DNA from: JAXMBN01 sp046349875 | GTDB lineage: Bacteria > Planctomycetota > Planctomycetia > Pirellulales > Pirellulaceae | Reading direction: 5' to 3' | Assembly (NCBI GenBank): GCA_046349875.1 | Contig: JAXMBN010000014.1 | Span: forward strand, 62,001-126,000 | Length of the DNA: 64,000 bases | Shown: piece by piece, positions 1-8,173 of the stretch | How the letters are laid out: every line of letters begins with the position of its first letter | Numbering within the stretch: the first letter of the stretch is position 1 | Notes under the pieces: model-generated | What the model was told of the DNA's origin: nothing | Seen by the model: only the letters and a program-made list of their open reading frames with translations | The model's database searches: none | Translations under genes and position numbers: made by a program

Positions 1-1270
1 CATTCCGATACCATCTGCCCGGGCGTGGTGAAGTAGGGATCAGGAAGATCAGTGACTTCGGAATCGATCAAATGCCTTTTCCCGTGTCGGCCAGCGCGAA
101 TGATCGCATCTTCTCCCCCGTTTCCACGGAAAACCGAAGCTGACCTCCCTCAGGCATGCTTAGCGGCCACCGCGTTCAAAGCTAAATTCAGCAAGACTTG
201 TCTCTTGAACCATCGGCTGGTGTACCGTGGCGGCTGTTTCCGGGAGGCTCAAACAGGAGTTGGACATTCTCTGTTCTGCATTCACGGCTAAGCTTCAGAA
301 ACCAATTTTTTCAATCAGAGGCAACATCGACGGGAGACTTTCCTATCTCATGGATCGAAGCATGAAGCGCCAGGAAATCGTCCAGCACCTTACCGATCCG
401 TTTCACTTCCGTATTGAGTATACATCCAGCATCAGCAACTTCGGCATCTCCCCGGATTCCTTTTGCAGTTTCTCGCAAAGCAAAATCCTACTACGCAATG
501 AAAGAGCGTTGAGCGGATTCTTGATCTCATGCAATCCTGCGGCCAACGAGCCTAGTCCCACATACCGTTCCATTCGTCGCAAGCGTTCCTCCGAGCATAT
601 AGCCTTCTCGGTCACATCCCGAACATACCACCATACCGATACTTCCTCGATTACTGCGCAACATCGCATCCGGCCTTCAGCGCCGAGCGCGGTGCCCACG
701 CCGCTCGACGTGATAGTCGCGGTCTCGAATCGGTTGCTTTACGCTGAGCAGTTCATCGCAATGGATGTGCCAGCAGAGCATGTTCAGCGCCAAGATTCTA
801 AACGAGGAAAATTCCTGCGATTCTCCACTCTATCCCCGACTAATCCTCGACCGCGAGGATTCATGCTGATGATGCGCCATTCAGATCGGTGGTGATCACT
901 CCCGCATCCATACTCGCCAAAATGTCGCGACAGGAACTTAAGATCCTGCAGATCGCGCTCGCTGCCAAAATAACCTCGCAGCACCAACGGAGAAAAGCGA
1001 TTAAGCAACGGCTCCACCATTGAGAATCAATAGAAAGATCAACCCCGCCGCAGTCCCAGATTCATCGATAACTCGTCTGCCACCTTCAGGTCAATGTATG
1101 CCAGCCAAATGCTTGATCAATTGCGCGTCAGGAACCGTTTCATGCGGTTCATGGCGAACGTTGTAGAGAACGTATGAAGCTCACGATGAGCATGATGAGG
1201 CTTAGCAAGCCTAATGCGACGGCATAGGGCTTGATGCTTCGATTGGAACTCACTTCAAACATATCAAACT
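1..1270 (-). pseudogene. Decayed NtrB-type sensor histidine kinase, 3' part beyond window
   Basis: Pieces of one histidine kinase can be read on the minus strand in different frames. A membrane segment (YAVALGLLSLIMLIVSFI) lies at about 1230-1160. PAS-like text follows at about 960-880, then a HisKA region with the phospho-acceptor box AAGLHEIKNPLNALSL at about 560-510, and an HATPase remnant (NLALNAVAA, then DAIIRAGRHGK, resembling the N and G1 boxes) at about 200-60. Stops and frameshifts separate these pieces, so no working kinase can be made. It lies downstream of a decayed NtrC-type regulator on the same strand, the usual order for such a pair. The 3' end lies outside the window. I am sure it is a broken histidine kinase; the 5' limit is uncertain. 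Confidence 0.75.
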
Positions 1271-1787
1271 CATCATGAGGGCAAAAAAGAATATGGGGAC
1301 AGGCAAAACCAATCAGGCCGATCGAAACGATGGAGCGTTTTAGCCTTCAATCGATCTGTAGAACTTGCTGATTGGTGTGCAATCATGTGCACGATGATGG
1401 AACACCACCCCAGAATTCTGCAACAGTCGCTCAAGCGCAACCTACAAACGAAGTACTTGGCACGGGGAATGGTGAACATTTCGAAACCAGGATGGATTCG
1501 AGACCAACGTAGGTCCGAGGCCATCTTCGAGCATAGAAAGCGAAAGTTCAACGTTCCGCTCCTGTTAAAAGGAGATTACTTACCATGGTACGCACATCGA
1601 TCCTTCTATCCTTTTTGACAGCGATGCTTCGGGCAACGAAGCCGCTTCCTTAAGGGCACCTATTATCCAAACCACCCGCACCCTGCTGTCGCAATTGCTG
1701 AACGATGAGCTCAACGAAACCAACGCATTATGGATGACGCTTAGAAATCGGTCGGCGCAGAACTCCGAGATTCCTAAGATCATACCT
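1271..1787. other. Region between the two decayed two-component genes
   Basis: No intact gene is visible. Short minus-strand open stretches read like degenerate protein but match nothing I recognise. This is probably the decayed N-terminal sensor part of the adjacent histidine kinase pseudogene. Confidence 0.4.
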
Positions 1788-3180
1788 CTAATGCAAGCCA
1801 TATCGGCTCATCTTGTGGTGTAGGGTCCGAACACTGATACCTTGGCGGCTTCGGGCGGTGTTTTCGCGATGATGACATGCCTCCAAGGCCGATTGGATCG
1901 TATTTCGCTCGCACTTTTCCATCGCTTCTGCCAAGGAGCTTGGAATCGGAGTGGATGGGCGATTTACATTTTTTAACTCCGATGGCAGCTCTTCGACTTG
2001 GATCAAATCATTTGCGGAAGTGATCACCATCCGTTCAATCACATTGCGGAGAGCTTGCCGCACGTTTCACATGATGCAGACGTGGAGCACTTGCATGGCA
2101 CTCGGCGTCATGCGTTTAACGCGGCTCGTTTGTGCCGCATATGCGCGGTTTCGGTAAACAATTCCACCGGAGCAATGGAATATCTTCGTTGACGCAGCGG
2201 AGGAACTTCGATCGAAATAATATTCAAGCGATAGTAGAGATCTTCGCGAAAGGTCTTCTTCTTCGATTGTGAACCGTGTGCGGGAACGATTGTAGTTGAG
2301 ATGATACATGCATCGGAATGAAGCCGCGTTTCGCCTCCAACGCGATAATTCGTTGGTCTCCAAAAACTGGAAGCAAATCGATTTGGCTTTCGGAGACATC
2401 TCGGTGACTTCATCAAGGAACAACGTCTCCTCCAACCGCTTGCTCAAAGCATCCGGCTTCTGGCCGAATGGCTCCACTGAAGGGCACCCTTTTCATGACC
2501 GAATAACCTGCTCTCCAATAACGATTCAGGTAACGTCTTGCCATGACGAAATAAATGGACCATCACTGCGTTCACCAGACTGCGAAGAGCTCGAGTGATC
2601 AATCCCCTTACCGGAACCCACTTTCCGTGAACTGAATACATGCGGTGGCATCGGTCGCCGCAACCCGTCGTATTTGATGAACACATCCTCCATCGCAGCC
2701 CCACCCGCCACGATGTTGGAAATCTTCCTGAATCTGCTAATTGATGTTTAACTTCCATAGTTCTCCATCCAGTCGGTGCTCCGCGAGCCCTGCGAACCTG
2801 CTGTCAGATTAGATTGAGAATCCATTCCACGATGGCGACATCAAACAAAGCCCCGCCTGCGCCATTCCCCAGAGCTGTTTAATCAGCACCAGCAGCAGCC
2901 CGCTTCAGCACCGATCGCCTGCTCTTCCGCCCATGAATATTCGCGCAGTTAGTTCGACCTCTTCGAAGTTAATTGATCCCACCGAGGCGATGCTCTTCAA
3001 CGCGCCGCCAACGCAATATCCAGGGGATAATCAACGCTTACCGAACTTTGCCAAGGCTTCATCGACGTTTGCTGCGGTGTCGATGTGGTCGGCTTCTCCT
3101 GCCAATCCCTTTGCGAATCCCGAGCGTATGTTTGGTTCGTCATCGACGACTAATACTGAAAACGACTCGGAAGCTTGCAT
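1788..3180 (-). pseudogene. Decayed NtrC-type sigma-54 response regulator
   Basis: The gene starts with a good receiver domain (SVLVVDDEPNIRS, with the acidic pair DD) read from 3180. It shifts frame after about 60 residues (FGKR then a stop). The AAA+ sigma-54 interaction domain follows in scrambled frames. A Walker A remnant VGSGKG lies near 2630, the stretch ESRLFGHEKGA (normally followed by the GAFTGA loop) near 2500, LFLDEVTEMSP near 2410, and LPPLRQR-like text near 2200. A Fis-type helix-turn-helix tail (NTARSRQGISVRTLHHKMSRYGL) closes it at 1860-1788. At least five indels are needed to rebuild one frame. Partner of the decayed kinase downstream. Pseudogene status is clear from the sequence as given. 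Confidence 0.85.
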
Positions 3181-3473
3181 GCTCAACCTCATCCATAGAA
3201 ACAGTGGAACACCCTCGAGGGTCGCTCTCGCAGACGCTCATCTACCCACTCGTTTACGCAACGCACGTTTATTTGGGATCGTCAACGCTTTTGTCGCAAT
3301 ACGTTTTCCAGGTCTCCTAATATCTAGACCGTACATCGAACCGTCTACGGTAGAACTTGTTATCGCATTACTTTTCGTTTAGATGCAAGAGATTGCATAG
3401 GGATTGCAAACCATTGCCGATCGTATCGCCATTCGTTCCGTTTTGCGTACGAGCTTGCAACTCTTTCCATAGC
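3181..3473. other. Intergenic region, nothing recognised
   Basis: Lies between the decayed response regulator and the htrA terminator. No convincing gene, repeat or promoter was found. Confidence 0.5.
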
Positions 3474-3504
3474 AAAAAAGGCTCAGCGATTTCCGCTGAG
3501 CCTT
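3474..3504 (-). terminator. Rho-independent terminator of the htrA gene
   Basis: A perfect 11-bp inverted repeat (AAGGCTCAGCG at 3478-3488 and CGCTGAGCCTT at 3494-3504) has a 5-base loop. Read on the minus strand it is followed by a run of six T (complement of 3474-3479). It sits about 46 bases after the htrA stop, in the right orientation. Confidence 0.9.
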
Positions 3505-3550
3505 CCATAGAAGATTCAATCGTTTCTAAAATCTACAGACCGGCTTGGAT

Positions 3551-5035
3551 TTATTGGATCGTCAAGACGCGGGTCGACTGCGAGTTACGAATCACGAGTT
3601 GAATTCCATTCTTGCTTTGCGAAACCGCTTGAACAAAATCCTTTACCGATTTGACGGGTACTCGGTTGACCGAGATAATCGCTTCACCCACCTTGAGATT
3701 GCGAGCCAACGGGCTGTTGCGTTCGACTTGAACGACGAGCACACCTCCATCGCGTATGCCTAGATCCATCGCGTCTTCTTTGGAGAGTTCGGCTACTTCG
3801 ATTCCCAAAGACTCGAGAACCCGTTTGCCACTCATCGCGGCCAATTTATCTTTGGTTTGCTCTTCGATGGTTACAGTGATCTTCATCGGCTTGCCATCGC
3901 GAACAAGATCAAACTGAGCCTTCTCTCCTGGCTTCATGGATGCGATTTGAATCCGAGTATTCGCTACGTTGGAAACTTGCTTTCCATTGATGGAGGTGAT
4001 GATATCCGATGGTTGCAATCCCGCCTTAGCTGCAGGACCATCGTCGAACACTTGATCGATCATGACACCAACCGATGTCGAGAGCTTTTGCTGTTCGACT
4101 AACTCCGGTGTGATGTCTCGCAGACCAGCTCCAAGGAATCCACGGATCACTCGTCCAGAACCAACGAGATCCTGAAAGACATTCTTAGCCATGTTGCTTG
4201 GAATCGCAAAACCGACTCCGTCAAAGCGCCCACTACCGGATGCGATAGCGGTGTTGATACCAATGACTTCCCCTTTGAGATTCATCAGCGGACCACCGCT
4301 GTTGCCTGGATTGATGGCCGCATCGGTTTGAATGAAGTTATCGTAATTGGTAAGCGAATGCCCACCATCCACCGAGTTCCGGTTGAGAGCACTCACGATG
4401 CCAGCGGTTACGGTATGCTTCAAACCGAAGGGACTTCCAATGGCGATCACCCAATCCCCTTCCTGCATCGCATCCGAGTCTCCCAAATTAGCTTTCGCTA
4501 GATCCTTGGCATTGATCTTGATGACTGCGAGGTCGCTATCAGGATCGGTTCCAACCACCTGAGCCTCGAAGGTACGATTGTCGCTCAGGTTGACAGAGAT
4601 TTTGTCGGCCCCAGCGACGACGTGATTGTTGGTGAGGATGTAACCATCGTCGCTCACGATGAATCCCGATCCCTGCGATTCGCCACCGCGCTGCTCGGGC
4701 ATATTGAATTCAAATCCTTCACCGAAGAAATCTTCGAAATCTCGAAACATCGGAGGCATGGAAGGCCGGCGGTTCCCACGTCGTTCGACCTTGGCTTCCA
4801 CCGTGGCGCGGATGCTGACAACCGCGGGCTTTAGCGATTTGGCAACCTCGCGGAAGGCCGCCGACAACTGATCTGCCGAGGCCATGAGATGCGACTGAGC
4901 CTGCTGGGCATCCGCCTTTTGCTGAGCATAAACCGCGGTGGGCCCTGCAGCCGAATCGTTTGAATGCAACCAACTATACGTGACTCCCGTTCCAAGAACG
5001 GCCGCTAAACCAATCGCCTTCCAAGAGCTGTGCAT
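3551..5035 (-). CDS. htrA: HtrA/DegP-type serine endoprotease with PDZ domains
   Basis: An envelope quality-control protease of 494 aa that degrades misfolded exported proteins. An N-terminal membrane segment or uncleaved signal (about residues 6-24) places it in the periplasm. The trypsin-like domain shows the full triad: His138 in TNNHVV, Asp168 in DSDLAVIKI and Ser246 in GNSGGP. Two PDZ-like regions follow. The first is at about 300-385 (GFLGAGLRDI, then GPAAKAGLQPSDIITSING); the second, at about 405-490, is more divergent and ends in NSPLARNLKVGEAIISVN. Length and architecture fit the DegP/DegQ family. It is monocistronic, with its own terminator downstream. Family and activity are secure; which Deg paralogue it is cannot be told. 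Confidence 0.95.
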   Translation of the reverse strand: MHSSWKAIGLAAVLGTGVTYSWLHSNDSAAGPTAVYAQQKADAQQAQSHLMASADQLSAAFREVAKSLKPAVVSIRATVEAKVERRGNRRPSMPPMFRDFEDFFGEGFEFNMPEQRGGESQGSGFIVSDDGYILTNNHVVAGADKISVNLSDNRTFEAQVVGTDPDSDLAVIKINAKDLAKANLGDSDAMQEGDWVIAIGSPFGLKHTVTAGIVSALNRNSVDGGHSLTNYDNFIQTDAAINPGNSGGPLMNLKGEVIGINTAIASGSGRFDGVGFAIPSNMAKNVFQDLVGSGRVIRGFLGAGLRDITPELVEQQKLSTSVGVMIDQVFDDGPAAKAGLQPSDIITSINGKQVSNVANTRIQIASMKPGEKAQFDLVRDGKPMKITVTIEEQTKDKLAAMSGKRVLESLGIEVAELSKEDAMDLGIRDGGVLVVQVERNSPLARNLKVGEAIISVNRVPVKSVKDFVQAVSQSKNGIQLVIRNSQSTRVLTIQ

Positions 5036-5348
5036 TTGTTAACCTCGATTGATTCAAAAACGAACGGTGGCTCGACCCAAGGATGGGGTCGAACCCTTTT
5101 CTAGGATCGCGTTCTTCGCAGCAATCCCTGAAAAAATGACAGAGGACGCCAGCGAACCTCCGCTCAACATGCTATCAGCGTGCCAATCTGCGCGAAAAAT
5201 CAATGCATCTCATTCGGCTGATTCGACACAATCCATGAAGCATTGTACGCACGCTGTCACGGTGAGGTTGAGTAAAACCGGTCGACGACATAGAGAGTGT
5301 GTGTGCATGCATTTTGCTGTGAGTTCGAATCGATGAACGATGCGATCT
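5036..5348. other. Intergenic region upstream of htrA
   Basis: About 310 bases without a supported gene. It must hold the minus-strand htrA promoter, but no clear -35/-10 pair stands out. Confidence 0.4.
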
Positions 5349-5723
5349 CTATTTGGGAGGAGCCGAAGCGACCCATCGCCCGTAGTAACCACCTACTAAA
5401 CCCAACATCGTTGCAATCAGGAGATGCCCAAGAGGCATGACCGATCGAGCGGACGTCACCCTTGCCTCGAGCACCGCGAGATCTGTTTGATCGGGAAACG
5501 CGGGGGAAACCACATCTTGCAACCAGCGGGTGGTTGGAAGGTTCGCCCACAAGTTCGGTTGCAGCGCGTTCTCGATCCCCGTAATGCAAAGGAATCCAAA
5601 GTAGACAAAAGCGGGAACAAGGAATCCAATAGAGATTGCTCGAACCGACCCATGAGCGACCAGGGAATTGATGAGCAATGCTAAGTAGACGATGACCAAG
5701 GCCCCAATGACACACCAAGCCAA
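5349..5723 (-). CDS. Small membrane protein, 5' end possibly frameshifted
   Basis: Encodes at least 124 aa with three or four hydrophobic segments: one near the N-terminus (about 2-24), one at about 30-50 and one at about 100-118. The family is not recognised. The only in-frame start is a TTG at 5723, but hydrophobic coding sense (LIAFVAIGLAGLLTGPPL) continues upstream of it. A better start, ATG at 5797 (MTLKELLG), lies one frame away. Restoring a single base near the GGG at about 5775 would join the two and give about 149 aa. Either the gene is a recent pseudogene or there is an indel in the assembly. Function unknown; probably an inner-membrane protein. Confidence 0.55.
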   Translation of the reverse strand: MAWCVIGALVIVYLALLINSLVAHGSVRAISIGFLVPAFVYFGFLCITGIENALQPNLWANLPTTRWLQDVVSPAFPDQTDLAVLEARVTSARSVMPLGHLLIATMLGLVGGYYGRWVASAPPK

Positions 5724-5932
5724 CGGAGGCCCGGTAAGTAACCCCGCAAGGCCGATGGCTACAAACGCAATGAGCCCAATAGTTCTTTAAGAGTCATACC
5801 TATTCTCGCTTTGATCGTATTGAGATCTTCTATCGAACAAGCAACGCAGTTCGACGAGCCAAGTTCCAAGGCACGGCTCTCAAGATCTCGATCGCACGAC
5901 ATTTTTGCAACCATGGAGCGATGCTTGGTCCG

Positions 5933-6733
5933 TCAATTCCGCGTTGCCTTGGCATACTCTTCGGTCCAAGGATAAGCGAGCAGACCTGGATCCCGATGGA
6001 ACCCGCCCGGATGATTCGGCCGCTCCCAGTAGTCCAAGGCAAGCTTGCGAAGCTTGGGATCGGTAATCGTGAACTTGCCTTGCTTCTCGAGGCTTAGCAA
6101 CATTTGAAGGTGCGCATCCAAGGCTTCAGGCCCTAGCTGCTGATGGATGATGCGGCCTCCACCATACTGTTGGAATAGGTATTGTTCAAACTTCTGTTTG
6201 CCAAACATCTGATAGATGAGTTGTGCATTGGGTATCTTTTGTTCGATGCGAGCAATGCGGAGTGCTTCTTTCAGCCCATGCCGCATTTTCGGGTCGAGTA
6301 AATCCGATGCTAGTTCCGCTTCCAATCGCGCGATCGTTTGGTGACTTGAATCCTTTGACGTCGATCGCATTGCATCCCATCGCTGCTTCGCTTCACCTCC
6401 CTGCTCATCCATCTTCCGCTGCATCCATTCCGCACCAGCCGCGATCTCTTTTTCGGTCATCGCGTACTGATCATGATGTTCCGCATGAAACGCTTCGATC
6501 ACGTCGCCAAAGAATCGGTTGGCCACATCGCGGTAGCTGGGCGGATCCCCTTGAATTTCATCGCGATAGACGGTCTTGCCCAATACATTGCCTACGGCTT
6601 CTCGTTGCGACGTAGGCATGACCTTTGCATCGAGTGAAGCCTCCTGCCCGAGAACGCATGGTTCCAAAGGCCCCAATAGCAATACACAAGCGCACCCTGT
6701 GGCACAAGCCAACACAAATGATCGCATGGTCAT
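5933..6733 (-). CDS. Secreted protein of unknown function, SurA-like N-terminus
   Basis: A protein of 266 aa with a signal peptide (residues 1-29, ending near LGQEAS). The mature start reads VGNVLGKTVYRDEI, which resembles the opening of SurA/PpiC-type chaperones (a short strand, then an export-chaperone helix bundle). The rest is helical and charged, with no PPIase motif visible. The C-terminus carries a Trp/Tyr-rich tail. It precedes no obvious partner; the next minus-strand gene upstream is a glycosyltransferase 65 bases away. I infer an exported, possibly chaperone-like protein. The resemblance is weak. Confidence 0.65.
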   Translation of the reverse strand: MTMRSFVLACATGCACVLLLGPLEPCVLGQEASLDAKVMPTSQREAVGNVLGKTVYRDEIQGDPPSYRDVANRFFGDVIEAFHAEHHDQYAMTEKEIAAGAEWMQRKMDEQGGEAKQRWDAMRSTSKDSSHQTIARLEAELASDLLDPKMRHGLKEALRIARIEQKIPNAQLIYQMFGKQKFEQYLFQQYGGGRIIHQQLGPEALDAHLQMLLSLEKQGKFTITDPKLRKLALDYWERPNHPGGFHRDPGLLAYPWTEEYAKATRN

Positions 6734-6797
6734 ACTCGCGTAAGATTCGCTAGTGGCTAGTCACTAGCTCTAGCTTCCTGGAAGTCGACACAGGAAT

Positions 6798-7643
6798 CTA
6801 TGATCCAAAACGATAACGCAAGATGCAATAGAGCGTATTGATGAGATCGCGGACTCCGATCTTCTTGCCTTCGCTCCACGACCGAGCTTGATACCGAATG
6901 GGAACCTCTTGAATGGCGATCCCTTGCTTGGCAACTTTGGCTGTGATCTCAGGTTCAAATCCAAACCGATTTTGCTGGATCGAGATCTTGCGAAGTACGT
7001 CACCCCGAAATGCTTTGTAGCATGTTTCCATATCGGTAAGTTTCTGCCCGGTGGCCGCATTGCTCAACCAAGTCAGCAACCAATTTCCGAATCGATGGAC
7101 GCGAGACCCATCTTGATGTTCATTTTGCAGATAACGTGAACCGTAGACGACACTCGCATTGCCTTCCAGAATCGGCTCGATGACATCGAGAATATCTTCG
7201 GGAAAGTATTCGAGGTCTGCATCTTGAACAATGATGATCTTGCCCGTTGCGATGCGGAACCCGGTTTGCAGAGCTGCCCCTTTACCTTGATTCTTAGCAT
7301 GCAGAAAAACTTCGATAGCTCCCTGCTCTTGCCACGCTTGTAACTTTTCGCGCGTTCCATCGGTGCTACCATCGTCGATGACGATGATTTGTTTCTCGAT
7401 GGGAAGGTTTTGCAAGGCTTGCAAGACTTGATCGATCGTCTTCACTTCGTTGAAGGCAGGAACGATGATCGACAAGGTTGGTACCTTGGCCGATTTAAGT
7501 TCTGCCGCGACCATAGCTTCCAGTTGCTCGAGTTGCTGAAGTGCTCCACCCGCTTTCGCTTGACCATCCTTGGCTTGGCGGCTCTCGACGGAACGAGCAG
7601 TCGAGGTTTGGGGAACGAGCGTTGGGTTGCCTTCAGGTTTCAT
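6798..7643 (-). CDS. Family 2 glycosyltransferase, dolichol-phosphate mannosyltransferase-like
   Basis: A GT-A glycosyltransferase of 281 aa. The N-terminal 50 residues are a low-complexity, charged extension. The catalytic domain starts at TLSIIVPAFNEV (about residue 58). It contains IVIDDGSTDGT (nucleotide-sugar binding), QDADLEYFPED (the metal-binding D-x-D) and TDMETCYKAFR, a motif characteristic of DPM1-like enzymes. No C-terminal membrane helices are present, so it is the soluble type. It probably moves a sugar from a nucleotide donor to a polyprenyl phosphate at the cytoplasmic face of the inner membrane. Donor and acceptor are not determined by the sequence. Confidence 0.85.
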   Translation of the reverse strand: MKPEGNPTLVPQTSTARSVESRQAKDGQAKAGGALQQLEQLEAMVAAELKSAKVPTLSIIVPAFNEVKTIDQVLQALQNLPIEKQIIVIDDGSTDGTREKLQAWQEQGAIEVFLHAKNQGKGAALQTGFRIATGKIIIVQDADLEYFPEDILDVIEPILEGNASVVYGSRYLQNEHQDGSRVHRFGNWLLTWLSNAATGQKLTDMETCYKAFRGDVLRKISIQQNRFGFEPEITAKVAKQGIAIQEVPIRYQARSWSEGKKIGVRDLINTLYCILRYRFGS

Positions 7644-8173
7644 AGAGCGGCCGGCATCCAGTTAGAAGTCGTGAATGCCCGTCTTAGCAAGCATTCAAGA
7701 AATACCATTCTCGGACTCATTGAATCGGCAATCCTTACCAGGTTTATCCAGACATTCCTCAAGGAAGAAGCGTCATTCCTCATAAGGAGTGGCACTCAAC
7801 CATAGGAAAGAGGTCGCGTGGAGGCGGCAAAAATCCTGAAAAGTCTCGATTTTCTGCGAATCCAGATCCGGTGACTTGGAGTTTAGAAGGCTATTCCGAG
7901 CGATTCCGGCCATCCCAAGCCATCCAAAAGAGTGGATTGGGAAACGGTTGGGGATTTCCAGAGTGGAAATCCTGCTAGAATGAGACGTCTGTTTGGCATG
8001 CGAAGTTTACTGGCTTTTGGCTAGTTCTTTGGCATCCCCAAAGCCTACCTACCTTGTTGGTGACCGGAAGTCCGTCCAACTCTGAGGACTTGGCGGAATA
8101 AAGGGTCCGCCTCGAGTCAGCTCACCTTCCTCAAGATTCGATCGACATAGCTTTTATTCCAAGGTGAAGTGAA
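7644..8173. promoter_or_regulatory. Divergent intergenic region with a perfect hairpin
   Basis: This 530-base gap separates the divergent glycosyltransferase and PQQ genes and should hold both promoters. A perfect 9-bp inverted repeat, GGATTTCCA (7952-7960) and TGGAAATCC (7964-7972), has a 3-base loop and no T-run after it. It is more likely an operator or RNA hairpin than a terminator. The PQQ gene start is preceded by AAGGTGAAGTGAA, an acceptable ribosome site. Confidence 0.4.
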
